Positions 1 to 9,159 of a stretch of DNA of 23,530 nucleotides are shown piece after piece. The stretch spans positions 1 to 23,530 of the IMG/VR virus record IMGVR_UViG_3300013093_000286. The stretch is one strand, 5' to 3'. The DNA is from a virus. Under the pieces are notes generated by a model. It was not told where the DNA came from, searched no databases, and saw nothing but the letters and a program-made list of their open reading frames with translations. Positions within the stretch are counted from its first letter, which is position 1. Every line of letters starts with the position of its first letter. The translations under genes and the position numbers were made by a program.

Positions 1-3000
1 GGTGGGTTTTATATAGGTAGAATCTAGATATTTTACTGGTACAGTTTTTGGATACAGTCCCAACTTGGTGGGAGTTTCTGGTACATAATTACCGTCTGTG
101 GTAATATAATCTCTGATGCTAATCGTATCGCCAACAGTGAGCGTGATATCAAACAACACTGCTGGAATTACTTGACTGAAAGTATAATCTTTACCAAAAG
201 TCAGCTGGCGTGTTGCGGTTGTATTGGCCGGAGTATAATAGATAATGACTGCACGATTACTCAATACAGTATTGTTAAAAATACTTTTTATTTCGTATTG
301 CAGTTGTCTGGCATTGAGCACAGTGTATGTGGTTGTGTTGTACTCACCGCCTTGTGGTACCATGTCACTGTAGTACCATGGAAAACTGCTATTTTTGGCA
401 CTGTTGATATTTTTCAGTATGGTATCTACTCCAGACACTGGGTCTGAATGCTTAAGAGTGCCCAATGTACTGCATAGACTTATAAATTTATTTTTAAATT
501 TACTGTATTCTTTACGTGCAAGATCAAGTCCATTCTTGAAATTCACCACAGGATCTGCCATGAATGTCATAGCGTAAACTAAAGGACTACTGTGTTGTAG
601 TAGTGTTCCGCCCTTGGCCTTTATATAGTTGTCTTGTACAGGAATATTGATAGTGCCAACATTGGTATTTTCAATCAGTTTATAATAATGATTTCTAACC
701 TGTCCCAGCGTTATGGTTGTAAAATTATTATTTAAAGTATTAAAATCAAGATTTTGCGGCACTTGATAGTAGCCTAGGCCACTGGCTGTACCTGCGTTAT
801 AAACTGCAACATCAATTTTATCGCCCATTGCCACTGTGGATTTAAAAATAACAACTGGATATACTCCAAAATTTGTTATTGAGTATTGATCAACAGTTTG
901 CAGTGTATTATTGACGTAGACCTTGATATAGGGTATGGTTTTTTCTGCGTCAGGCAATATGTCAATTTGAATAAACGGATAATTGGTACCACTGATATCT
1001 AGTACATACCCTTCATAGGTCTTGCTGATGATTTGGTACTGCTTGGTAGATTCAACTGTGGCAATCCAGTTATTCAATTTTGTTGGGGTAGATAACCCAG
1101 AATTTTTTGCTAGGTAACCTGAGTTATAACTGATATTGGCAGTGGCACCAGTATTGATGTTTGTGGTATATGTGAATTGATTAAGAGGATATTTAGTGTC
1201 TGTGTTGTCATAATAGTTAACAAAAACAATGTCACCAATGTTGTTAAAATTTTGATATACCAAGGGAAATCCCAGCACACTGTCGTTGGTGCCAGTACCA
1301 ACTGCATAACCAAAAAATGGTGTGCCAGCAAATGTGGTGTTTGGATATACTGTGGTGTCACCAAAACTGTATCCGTTGGCATCTACAAGATCAAATAAGG
1401 GTGCTTGGTTAATTGTGGTCTTTTGTTGACTCTGTGTCCAAGACAAACCATTGAACCAGTAACTGACGCCGGCATGTATGCCGCTAGTGGCCAAAACATT
1501 TTCTCCGGCCTGTACCGGATCGTCGCTGGTGGGGATCAGTCTTAGAAATGATTGTCCACCAATGGTTTCAATATCCACTTGCCAGATTGTGTTAGTAACG
1601 TTGGGATCGTAGTCATTGGCAAATATAACTCGCATGCCAGTGGTCAATGCAACTCCATCTAGTGTATAGCTGGTTTGACCTTCAATTGTGGCAAAAGCAT
1701 TTGTGGCCGACGTTGTAAGCACATTGACCCAGGACTTGCCTTGTACGCCAAAATTAAACAGTTGTAAATTAGGCTCAAACTCAATAATGGCACGGCGAGC
1801 CGCAATGTTTGGTCCGTAATCAACGCTGGCAGCATTGTTGTACTTGGCTGTGGTTGTTAGTACATCTTTATGAAACCAACGATTGTATCGGCTCCATGGA
1901 TTGTGATCCTGGCTGGCACGATTAATGGTAACATATTCAGGAGTAGTAGCAATATTTTGACCAATGGCTTCAGGCACAACCAATTGTGAGATTGGAACCA
2001 GTGTTATGGCAGTACCAACACCTTCCACATAGTAGGTGCCGCTGGCATAGCTAGCAGGTACTACGCTGGTATCGAAGAATACTTTTAGTCCATTGGTAAA
2101 AATTACTCCATTGGGACTGGTGTAGCTTCGACGTCCAATGATATCGTTTGTAACGTTGATGGGCACTGCTGTGTTGTCAACAATTTTGATTTCGCCAACA
2201 AAGTCAGGATTGTTACTGTCCTGATAATACAAGTAATTGGTGGTGGCAGTTATTAGCGGTACAATATTGTAGGCATAATTGTTGTTTAACCAGAATTGAT
2301 TTGAAGCGTAAGTGGCTCCAGATCCAATGGACACTTTCTGTAAACTAGAAACCAATGTTGTTGGTTTAATTTGTATTAGGTAGTCGTTGCCACTGGGCAC
2401 TAGAGTAATTTGCCAAACACTGGTTCTAGGTGCATACAGGTATGGAGGTACTTCTAGTGTGGCGGGATAACCAATTACATCTCCTGGAGAAATACTTGAT
2501 GCCACATAACTGTCAGGAGGAACAAAACTGTCAGGCAGTGCAGGTGTGGTCCAATAACTGTCGTCAAGATCATTATTGATAAAAATAAAAGTTTTGTTAT
2601 TGAGTTGTGAATTGATTCCATCCAATCCCTCAGGGAATTGAGTCAAGAACGTGCTCAACAATTGATTTTGAATATCAGTATATCTAAATGTTACTGCTGC
2701 GTTTACTGTGTCTTTGTTTACTAACCCAGTATAAAAATCCTGTGCGTCAGCCAAGGGTACATTGAAAGTGATTGTACCATTGTCGGTGCCGTTATTTTTA
2801 ACACCAAAAACATCACGAGTGTTAATGGTGTTTACTTTTGAGTCAACCCCACGCACTCCAGGTTCGCTTTGAATCCAAAATTGATTGCCAGGCTGATCAA
2901 CGTTGAATGTGTATGTGCCGCCACGTGCTAGACTGATTTGAGTATTGGGATGGCCGCCTAGTCCACTGAATGTGTATCCGCCAACATTGGTGTCGCGAGT

Positions 3001-3471
3001 CACTGTGTAGTTGGCCACATACGGAGTTTGATTGGCACTGACTGTGACCGAGTCTGGACCGCTAGGCATCCAGTAGTAGTTGTTGTGATTTACAAATTTG
3101 TCGTAATCAAAATGCCCATCAAAATTGTAGTCTTGTGACTCAAATAGGCGTTGCTGAAGACGCGAATTACCGCCATTGTTGGCAATATTTTGCAACAGTT
3201 CGATGTAGTCGCTGTTTAAAATAACGTTGCCATTTTTGTCTCGTATCACCACACTGGGTTCAAGTTGATAATTGGTTTTTAGGGCGGATGCTTCAGGAAC
3301 ATAATTGTCACCAGGTTTGTAGGTGGGCGCAAACGTTCTTCCAATATAGCCATTAACCGGCACATTGGCTGATTCTGCAGTCAAGTGATCTACAGTGGCC
3401 CCTAAAAAACGTTGATTGGTTGTGCTTCTAAATGCTTCAGGTAGAAGATTAATTGTGTTTCTAATTGGCAT
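1..3471 (-). CDS. Large virion structural protein, N-terminal 1157 codons (partial, runs off left edge)
   Basis: The reading frame is open from an ATG at 3471 to the window edge, with no stop seen. The ATG overlaps the gp6 stop as TAATG, so the two are probably translationally coupled. The protein begins MPIRNTINLLPEAFRSTTNQ and is rich in Asn, Thr, Tyr, Val and Gly, as expected for a beta-rich virion protein. Near residues 186-205 a segment reads YTFNVDQPGNQFWIQSEPG, which resembles a cupredoxin-like beta segment (tentative). Near residues 680-695 it reads QQKTTINQAPLFDLVDANG. Both resemble, from memory, the giant structural proteins that follow gp6 in marine T4-like phages. The position after gp6 is that of T4 gene 7 (wedge, 1032 aa), so a baseplate wedge or periphery role is inferred. 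I cannot show homology to T4 gp7. Full length is unknown and no enzymatic motif is visible. Confidence 0.7.
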   Translation of the reverse strand, partial: MPIRNTINLLPEAFRSTTNQRFLGATVDHLTAESANVPVNGYIGRTFAPTYKPGDNYVPEASALKTNYQLEPSVVIRDKNGNVILNSDYIELLQNIANNGGNSRLQQRLFESQDYNFDGHFDYDKFVNHNNYYWMPSGPDSVTVSANQTPYVANYTVTRDTNVGGYTFSGLGGHPNTQISLARGGTYTFNVDQPGNQFWIQSEPGVRGVDSKVNTINTRDVFGVKNNGTDNGTITFNVPLADAQDFYTGLVNKDTVNAAVTFRYTDIQNQLLSTFLTQFPEGLDGINSQLNNKTFIFINNDLDDSYWTTPALPDSFVPPDSYVASSISPGDVIGYPATLEVPPYLYAPRTSVWQITLVPSGNDYLIQIKPTTLVSSLQKVSIGSGATYASNQFWLNNNYAYNIVPLITATTNYLYYQDSNNPDFVGEIKIVDNTAVPINVTNDIIGRRSYTSPNGVIFTNGLKVFFDTSVVPASYASGTYYVEGVGTAITLVPISQLVVPEAIGQNIATTPEYVTINRASQDHNPWSRYNRWFHKDVLTTTAKYNNAASVDYGPNIAARRAIIEFEPNLQLFNFGVQGKSWVNVLTTSATNAFATIEGQTSYTLDGVALTTGMRVIFANDYDPNVTNTIWQVDIETIGGQSFLRLIPTSDDPVQAGENVLATSGIHAGVSYWFNGLSWTQSQQKTTINQAPLFDLVDANGYSFGDTTVYPNTTFAGTPFFGYAVGTGTNDSVLGFPLVYQNFNNIGDIVFVNYYDNTDTKYPLNQFTYTTNINTGATANISYNSGYLAKNSGLSTPTKLNNWIATVESTKQYQIISKTYEGYVLDISGTNYPFIQIDILPDAEKTIPYIKVYVNNTLQTVDQYSITNFGVYPVVIFKSTVAMGDKIDVAVYNAGTASGLGYYQVPQNLDFNTLNNNFTTITLGQVRNHYYKLIENTNVGTINIPVQDNYIKAKGGTLLQHSSPLVYAMTFMADPVVNFKNGLDLARKEYSKFKNKFISLCSTLGTLKHSDPVSGVDTILKNINSAKNSSFPWYYSDMVPQGGEYNTTTYTVLNARQLQYEIKSIFNNTVLSNRAVIIYYTPANTTATRQLTFGKDYTFSQVIPAVLFDITLTVGDTISIRDYITTDGNYVPETPTKLGLYPKTVPVKYLDSTYIKPT

Positions 3472-6400
3472 TAGGGTGTTCCTACTAGTGTGTTACCAAG
3501 ATTGAGTTCAGCTGCAGTAACTGCACTTATAATATCCACGTTGTCAACAGTGGCAGCACTGGTAATAATTTGCCACGGCTCACTGTTGATTTGGAAGTAA
3601 TTGCCAAATACCAATGTATCGTCTTCAGGCACAATCAACACGCTGGCCAAATTGGGTGCTAGCGAAGTGTGCAGATATGCTGCTAGTTCACTGAAGTAGA
3701 AGGTATCACCAAAGTCCCAATTGTGTATGTCAAAGTAGGCATTGATGGCGCTGATAATATTGCTTTTTATTTCGTTGTCGGTTATACCAACAGCCGGATT
3801 CTTGACTACTTTGAATCTTGCTTGTAGACTAGATTGTGCTTTGGCACCAAACAAGGGTAAAAACTGTGCCGGATTATAAATTATAGTGTCGCCCACTGTT
3901 TTGTAGTTGTCCAAGGCACTGTAGGCTATTTCCAAGCTACTGCTGGTAGGTGCCACTGGTTCTTTTACAGTTCCAGTTAGATCACGCAAATAGTTGATGT
4001 AGCTGGTGGCATAGTCAGCAGTTAGAATATACAGGTCAATTATGTTGACTGGTGTAGGATCAATTCGGTTTCTGCTGGGTGCATTGTGTCGGTACTGGAA
4101 ATACAATCCGCCTCTGGCGCTGGATGCACCGGCAATGGTTGTAAATAAATCAGGATTGTCAGGAACACCGGACACCTGAGTTTGTGGCATGTTTACTAGC
4201 ACTTGACCGCCATTTACATAACCGTCATTGGCAGTTATCACATTATAGATGTTCCAGGTAATGTCACTACCAATTGGTGTATTACCATTGGGCACACTGT
4301 TGATCTTTAATATTTTAACAGTGTCAGATACACTGGCACCTATCACACTGTCATATACCTTGACTGTGGGATCTAGATAAAAATTAGTCTCGCCGACACT
4401 TATAAAATTATATTCCAATTGATAATAGACAATGTTATACAACCCATTGTTATAAGTAAATTTCACGAGCCAATTGGTGCTAGTTCCTATGTTGCTGGGC
4501 GGAATATTGATCCAGGCCTGTTGTGTTTGATCGTATGTGAGCCCAAAGTTGACTCGAGCAACAATTTGTGACACAATGGTAGATACCAAACTGTTTGACA
4601 AATCATTTTTAAACGGTGCAATAATTGATGTTAATGTAGATCCATTTGGAACCACAGTACCAAAATAGGGTTGTGTGTTGTTGACTACTTGACTCACACT
4701 GGCATAAAAAGCTGATCCATTGTTGGTGAATTGCAAACTTGAGCCCGCATTAATATACTGTAAATTGCCGCTGGCAATGGAGCCAATGGTTTGTACAGTA
4801 CCCGAGTAGTATAAATTGCCCCAGCTAGAGTTAGTTGTGACTCCGTTTGTGGCTTGAGTAAATGTTATGTTGTTGTTTGGTGGCAGATATCTGGTGTAGT
4901 TGGCATAGTAGTAATTGGTCATGCCAACACTGCTCACTATAGGAATAATTTTGTTGTAGATGGTGTTATAGATATCATTGGTAGTAACAAAACTAAATGT
5001 ACTTGAGCCCACATAAGTGTTAGCTGCTAAAACCCCGTCATCAGCAAAAATATTTGTGCTACTGAATGTGCCAGTAGGATCTAGTGTATCCAGATACAAA
5101 CTGACTCCGCTACTGGTACGATTAACTGCTTTGACTTTTTGTATACTAGTAAAGTTGGTTAACGGGAAGATGTTATAATCTTCGCCAGTAATCATGCGAT
5201 TTTGTGTGTAGTACTGTTGTGGCGCATAGGTCTTGATTGAATCAAGGCTCTGTGCCGAAGTGGCATTGGTAACTGTGTACTTTAAGCTAGCACTTATGGT
5301 CAGTGTTTGTAGAGTTCCATTAGTGTTAACATAACTCAATGATATTGTTACATTGCTGATATCGTCGGGTGTGATTGAGTAGTTTAATCCGTTGCTGCTG
5401 CGATAATAGAATCTAAAAGCGCCTTGCGGAATGTTAGCAAAACTACCGTCACCAAATACAATGTTGACTTGATCGTTATTGGTGGTATTCAGCTGATATA
5501 GATTTTTATTTGTGAGCTGATTGTAAATTACGTTTACACCAGGAAGCGCAGGAACCTGTTGCCATAGTGTTTGCACACTGTTGTTGACATTTAAGCTGTA
5601 CAACCAAGCATCAGTGGCGTTGATGTTGTTTGTGGTAATAGGCACAAAGTTGTTGGGGATGGAATTGTTAATTGTGAAGTTGGTGGCTTGTAGTCCGCCC
5701 TGTTTAAAATACAAAAAGAAGCCGGTGTTGTTGCTGCCATTTCCGTTGTTGTCGTTTTGATACAGTATATTGAACTGTCCTTGTTGTGTGGGATCGCGTT
5801 CGTATATGTAGGTTTGTCCCACGGTGGTGGCACTGACTGCTTCAAAATTCACTGTGCTTGAATTGATGTTTACCGAAAATGGTGCCACTGGCAACAGAGC
5901 AGGATTTAGGTTAATTCCGTACTCGTCAGTCTGTATTCCATTGATTGATTGACTGTTGCCTGGCTTGCCAATAGTTTGGCTAGTAACCAGGGCTGAATTG
6001 ATTATGGTGGTAAACTGCTCAAGCCAGTTGTCATTGGTCAAATCATTCCAATACACTGTGGTATTGGTCAAATCAATACCGTTGCTGTCCATCAAGCTCT
6101 CGGTGGTACTGATGCTGTCAATTTTTAATAGTCCGCTGGCACTGTTGGTTCTAGTAGGATTGTAGCTGAGCATACGTGCCAGTTTAAGGATACTGTCACG
6201 GCGTTGTGCAGTATCTATAAAATTTTCACGTGCGTTTAGATCGGTTCTGAATGCCAGGCTCTGCCCCAGGAAAGCCAGCATGTCGATTAGGGCTAGATAT
6301 TCACTACTTTCAATAAAATCATTGAACGATTCTGGGTAGTAGGTTTGCAAATATTTGATCATGCTAGCCCGAAGAGTTTCAAAATCGTAGCTAGTAAAAT

Positions 6401-6479
6401 CTGCATTAGTAAAACTTTGATAGACCTTGGTCCAATCTTGTTCAACTAAGAGATTTGTTTGACGGGTTGTTTGTGCCAT
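3471..6479 (-). CDS. 6: Baseplate wedge protein gp6-like
   Basis: This 1002-residue protein is a structural component of the baseplate wedge; in T4, gp6 forms the inner ring linking neighbouring wedges. The N-terminal 120 residues carry the typical gp6 layout: QDWTKVYQSF, then YLQTYYPESFNDFIESSEY, then LALIDMLAFLGQSLAFRTDL and NARENFIDTAQRRDSILKLA. The C-terminus (about residues 900-990) contains FDIHNWDFGDTFYFSELAAY, another feature of gp6/baseplate-J-like proteins. The middle is a long Asn/Thr-rich beta region, making it about 340 residues longer than T4 gp6 (660 aa). The ATG at 6479 is preceded by AGGTAAAG at suitable spacing and by its own late promoter box. It lies directly downstream of gp25, as gp25 and gp6 commonly do. 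Identification is strong; the role of the central expansion is unknown. Confidence 0.9.
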   Translation of the reverse strand: MAQTTRQTNLLVEQDWTKVYQSFTNADFTSYDFETLRASMIKYLQTYYPESFNDFIESSEYLALIDMLAFLGQSLAFRTDLNARENFIDTAQRRDSILKLARMLSYNPTRTNSASGLLKIDSISTTESLMDSNGIDLTNTTVYWNDLTNDNWLEQFTTIINSALVTSQTIGKPGNSQSINGIQTDEYGINLNPALLPVAPFSVNINSSTVNFEAVSATTVGQTYIYERDPTQQGQFNILYQNDNNGNGSNNTGFFLYFKQGGLQATNFTINNSIPNNFVPITTNNINATDAWLYSLNVNNSVQTLWQQVPALPGVNVIYNQLTNKNLYQLNTTNNDQVNIVFGDGSFANIPQGAFRFYYRSSNGLNYSITPDDISNVTISLSYVNTNGTLQTLTISASLKYTVTNATSAQSLDSIKTYAPQQYYTQNRMITGEDYNIFPLTNFTSIQKVKAVNRTSSGVSLYLDTLDPTGTFSSTNIFADDGVLAANTYVGSSTFSFVTTNDIYNTIYNKIIPIVSSVGMTNYYYANYTRYLPPNNNITFTQATNGVTTNSSWGNLYYSGTVQTIGSIASGNLQYINAGSSLQFTNNGSAFYASVSQVVNNTQPYFGTVVPNGSTLTSIIAPFKNDLSNSLVSTIVSQIVARVNFGLTYDQTQQAWINIPPSNIGTSTNWLVKFTYNNGLYNIVYYQLEYNFISVGETNFYLDPTVKVYDSVIGASVSDTVKILKINSVPNGNTPIGSDITWNIYNVITANDGYVNGGQVLVNMPQTQVSGVPDNPDLFTTIAGASSARGGLYFQYRHNAPSRNRIDPTPVNIIDLYILTADYATSYINYLRDLTGTVKEPVAPTSSSLEIAYSALDNYKTVGDTIIYNPAQFLPLFGAKAQSSLQARFKVVKNPAVGITDNEIKSNIISAINAYFDIHNWDFGDTFYFSELAAYLHTSLAPNLASVLIVPEDDTLVFGNYFQINSEPWQIITSAATVDNVDIISAVTAAELNLGNTLVGTP

Positions 6480-6498
6480 ATTCTTTACCTATATCGTG

Positions 6499-6506
6499 TA
6501 TTTATT
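6499..6506 (-). promoter_or_regulatory. T4-type late promoter box for gp6
   Basis: On the minus strand the 47-bp gap between gp25 and gp6 contains AATAAATAC about 20 nt before the gp6 ATG. It is followed by the Shine-Dalgarno-like AGGTAAAG. T4 late promoters consist of a TATAAATA -10 box read by gp55. The spacing to the start codon is nearly the same as at the box in front of the first baseplate gene (12942-12949). Confidence 0.6.
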
Positions 6507-6526
6507 TAGGCTAGTAATATGGGTAG

Positions 6527-6904
6527 TTAATTAGTGGTAAGATGTTGACTGTTTCGGTCAAATGTGAGAAGTATAGTGTCACTTTGATTGGTTGGCACAT
6601 AATTGAGGCTGATCTGTATCATTATGCCGTTGGTTTCTTGCGTGACCGAGATTTGATTCACAGTCAATCTTGGATCGTATGCCACAATACGTTGTATATC
6701 GCTGGTGATCACGTTCTGCGTGGTCTCGTTCAAGGGCTCAAACAACTGTTCCCATATTATGGTACCAAAATTGGGTTGCATGAGTTTTTCACCTCTACGG
6801 ATGCTGAAGTAGTTGATGAGATCCTGTTTTGCAAGGTCATAGTCAGTAAGACTGTATTTTTTCTTGCTCACTAGAGTACTGAATCCGCGATAGGTAATAG
6901 ACAT
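6527..6904 (-). CDS. 25: Baseplate wedge protein gp25-like (GPW/gp25 family)
   Basis: This 125-residue protein (T4 gp25 is 132 aa) is a small wedge component conserved across contractile injection systems, where it helps join sheath and wedge. The diagnostic block is at residues 36-57: RRGE, then QPNFGT, then W51 and LFEP. The C-terminal half alternates beta strands (LTVNQISVTQ, IMIQISLNYVP). It begins 7 nt after the stop of the lysozyme-like gene and has no clear Shine-Dalgarno sequence, so translation may be coupled. A perfect TATAAATA lies only 4 nt before the ATG (see separate entry). Gene order 25 then 6 on the same strand supports the call. Confidence 0.93.
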   Translation of the reverse strand: MSITYRGFSTLVSKKKYSLTDYDLAKQDLINYFSIRRGEKLMQPNFGTIIWEQLFEPLNETTQNVITSDIQRIVAYDPRLTVNQISVTQETNGIMIQISLNYVPTNQSDTILLTFDRNSQHLTTN

Positions 6905-6908
6905 ACTG

Positions 6909-6916
6909 TATTTATA
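6909..6916 (-). promoter_or_regulatory. Perfect TATAAATA late-promoter-like box abutting gp25
   Basis: The minus strand reads TATAAATACAGT immediately before the gp25 ATG at 6904. It is the only exact match to the T4 late consensus noticed in the window. Because T4 late transcription starts about 6 nt downstream of the box, the RNA would begin at or near the start codon and be almost leaderless. It overlaps the stop codon of the upstream gene, so it could also be a chance match. Confidence 0.35.
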
Positions 6917-7580
6917 TACTCAAAGATGTGGCAGCGTAGCGTCCGCTGTTGAAACTGTTGGTTCCTGTAGAATCAAAATTGAAATATCTCCAGGCCCATG
7001 CTCCGGATCCGCCCGGTGTACTGGCCGAGCTGGATGCACCCACTCCCAGGGTCCAGCACACATACAACATACCAGCCACAGTATCTGCACTGTCAGTGGA
7101 CAATATAACATCAGCATTGATGGCCGACAGATACAGATCCACCAAAAGTTGATAGGCCAAATGATCCTGTGCATTGGTGGTAGAAAGAAATTGTTGCAGA
7201 CTGTATATGTTATAAAAATAATTCTGATAGTTATTGATTCCGTTGTTGACCACAACTGGGTGCCAACAAGTTTTATAATTTACACAACTGGTACCAAAAG
7301 TTTGATTTGATCCTGCGGCCAACAATCCATACAGTTCCAGTGTGGCAGTGTTGAGTTGATATCGCCCCAACTGATTGTTGGCGCCAATCAAGTTGTAGTT
7401 CCAGTTGCTGAGATCGTATCCGATTTGTGCTAGCAGGGCTCTAGTTTGTGTGCCCGACAACACACCAATATTGGCCCAACTTGGCACCAAGGCCGGAGCG
7501 TCGGCTCGTCCCAACCAGCTGGGCGGTAACGGGTTTGATATTGGTAAACCAACAGCCGATTGAATGCCTGCGTCTATCAC
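6912..7580 (-). CDS. Lysozyme-like baseplate-associated protein, separate from the gp5 spike
   Basis: This 222-residue protein probably has a lysozyme/transglycosylase-like fold acting on peptidoglycan during tail penetration. Visible evidence is LGRYQLNTATLELYG (residues 71-85), like the G-R-Y-Q helix of goose-type/Slt-like lysozymes. The C-terminal part VAGMLYVCWTLG, AWAWRYFNF and SGRYA (about 168-216) resembles, from memory, lysozyme-like domains in other T4-like phages. In T4 the lysozyme domain is inside gp5; here it is its own gene directly after the gp5-like spike. The start is GTG at 7580, overlapping the spike stop as GTGA, which suggests coupled translation. The -1 frame is closed by TAA just upstream, so a frameshift fusion is unlikely. 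An expected catalytic Glu shortly before LGRYQ is not apparent (only D56, in GYDLSNWNY). Activity is therefore uncertain. Confidence 0.55.
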   Translation of the reverse strand: MIDAGIQSAVGLPISNPLPPSWLGRADAPALVPSWANIGVLSGTQTRALLAQIGYDLSNWNYNLIGANNQLGRYQLNTATLELYGLLAAGSNQTFGTSCVNYKTCWHPVVVNNGINNYQNYFYNIYSLQQFLSTTNAQDHLAYQLLVDLYLSAINADVILSTDSADTVAGMLYVCWTLGVGASSSASTPGGSGAWAWRYFNFDSTGTNSFNSGRYAATSLSI

Positions 7581-9148
7581 TTAGAAGCTCCGTTAAAGAA
7601 ACTGCTTATAGACTCTGACGCACTGATTCCGCCTGATACTGCCAGTGATCCCAATGCACCAGTAGCAATACCTATGGCCAATCCGCCCAGTAGTCCGGGA
7701 CCGCTTGCGCTGATGGGCTTGGGACGTTGTTTGGTCTCGGGATCAATCCAGGGCTCATGTGATGGAGCCCAGACACATACACTGTCTAGTTTTCCGGTTT
7801 CATATTGCCAATTGGTGCCATTCCAAGACACATCGGGCAACTGATTGGTTTTTGCTGGCAACACTGGTTTGATTCCTTTGCCTGGTAAACCAGTCAAGTT
7901 GGTGGTTGCTCCCGATATGGTAGTTGCCCCTATAGCGCTGAGAGTCAGTGCCCCGCCAGCCAACACACTGGTAGCAACACCGCCGCTTATGGTGCAGAGT
8001 GCGTCGCTGGCCAGTAACACAGATGCAATTGCCTGCACACTTACACTATTGGTTGATGTGATGCTTACACCTTTTTCACCATTGATGGCAATAGATTTAC
8101 TGTTGATAAGAATAGCTTCATCGCCTTGTAAGTTCAGCACACCCTCACTACGCATGTTGATACCACCCTTGGCATACACATTGATGGTTCCATTATTGCT
8201 AAACTCCATCCAGTGCATGCCGCTGGCACTGGCAATGTACAACACATTTTCAGTATCGTTCATGAGAATTTGATGACCACCTGAACTGCGTAGGCGTATC
8301 AGCTGATCTGTGCCATCGGCCACTGAGGAATCGGCTGCTCCATTAGCGCCATCGTCCATGACAAAACTGTGACCGCCACTGCGTGCAATCACTGCTTCTT
8401 CACCTTGTTGACCTGGCAAATTGGTTTGTGCTTTGGTACCAAGAGCTCGTCCTGGTGTACTGATTCCATAAACATTGCTGGGCACTTCTCTCATGCTACT
8501 ACTGGTGATAGCTCCACGTATGGGGTCTCGATCAAGGCCTTGATTGATCAACACACTGGCCTGGTACGGATGTATAAATCGTGGAGTATTTATTAGCCCG
8601 TCAGGAGTAAATGCTGTACTTGCACTGGTATCATATTCTACTACCGGCATTGAGCTATTGGTGCCTATTGCGTCAGTGATATTGGGATAGTTCTTATCAG
8701 CATAGCTGTTTTTTTCGCCGCCAATATTTCTTGCCAAGCCCGGAACCATGTGATGACTGGGACTGTTGTACACACAGGCAAACCAGTAGCCGCGACTTTT
8801 GTCTCCAGCAGCAAATGTCACCAAAACTGTGCTGCCTATGTCGGGTGGTACCATCCACATACCATAACTTTGTCCGGTAGTAAATGCACTGTCTGGTAGG
8901 CTTTGCTCATTGGTACCGTATGTGGTGCCGTAAAACGGACTGGCATAACTCACAATTGTGGGATTGTCGGGATCATAACTACCTCCCCAGTCCGGTATGT
9001 AAACTTCTAGTTGTCCCATGCGATTACCTCGCACATGTGACATTACCACAGCCTCATACGGGCCGGGATCAATTGTGAGTCCAGAATCGCCGTCGGCTTT
9101 GGCCTTGGGGTCGGCGCCGGTTTTTCTTATTTGATTACTATCACCCAT
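7577..9148 (-). CDS. 5: gp5-like baseplate central spike (OB-fold plus beta-helix)
   Basis: This 523-residue protein probably forms the trimeric needle at the centre of the baseplate. Residues about 30-140 look like an OB-fold: GPYEAVVMSHVRGNRMGQLE, VYIPDWGG, then MVPPDIGSTVLVTFAAGD and GYWFACVY. This is the spike N-domain of gp5 and VgrG proteins. Residues about 250-420 contain SGGHSFVMDD, RLRSSGGHQILMNDTENVLY, then short valine/isoleucine/serine repeats (NVYAKGGINMRSEG, INSKSIAINGEKGVSI), typical of the VgrG/gp5 triple-stranded beta-helix. No lysozyme domain is inserted, unlike T4 gp5. A C-terminal extension of about 100 residues has SHEPWIDPETKQRPKP and a Gly/Ala-rich hydrophobic stretch. 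The ATG at 9148 has an AGGAATT Shine-Dalgarno sequence overlapping the upstream TAG. It sits between the hub protein and the lysozyme-like gene. Confidence 0.82.
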   Translation of the reverse strand: MGDSNQIRKTGADPKAKADGDSGLTIDPGPYEAVVMSHVRGNRMGQLEVYIPDWGGSYDPDNPTIVSYASPFYGTTYGTNEQSLPDSAFTTGQSYGMWMVPPDIGSTVLVTFAAGDKSRGYWFACVYNSPSHHMVPGLARNIGGEKNSYADKNYPNITDAIGTNSSMPVVEYDTSASTAFTPDGLINTPRFIHPYQASVLINQGLDRDPIRGAITSSSMREVPSNVYGISTPGRALGTKAQTNLPGQQGEEAVIARSGGHSFVMDDGANGAADSSVADGTDQLIRLRSSGGHQILMNDTENVLYIASASGMHWMEFSNNGTINVYAKGGINMRSEGVLNLQGDEAILINSKSIAINGEKGVSITSTNSVSVQAIASVLLASDALCTISGGVATSVLAGGALTLSAIGATTISGATTNLTGLPGKGIKPVLPAKTNQLPDVSWNGTNWQYETGKLDSVCVWAPSHEPWIDPETKQRPKPISASGPGLLGGLAIGIATGALGSLAVSGGISASESISSFFNGASK

Positions 9149-9159
9149 TTGTTGAATTC

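Noticed and set aside
7577-7583. Frameshift fusion of the spike and lysozyme-like genes
   Set aside because: The -1 frame has a TAA immediately upstream of the GTG and there is no slippery heptamer; GTGA restart is the simpler reading.
8587-8594. AATAAATAC late-type box on the minus strand
   Set aside because: It lies inside the gp5-like coding region, far from any gene start; shows that the box alone is not proof of a promoter.
7560-9078. Several plus-strand open frames of 64-142 codons opposite the spike gene
   Set aside because: They mirror the codon pattern of the minus-strand gene, have no ribosome binding sites or recognisable motifs, and are shadows.
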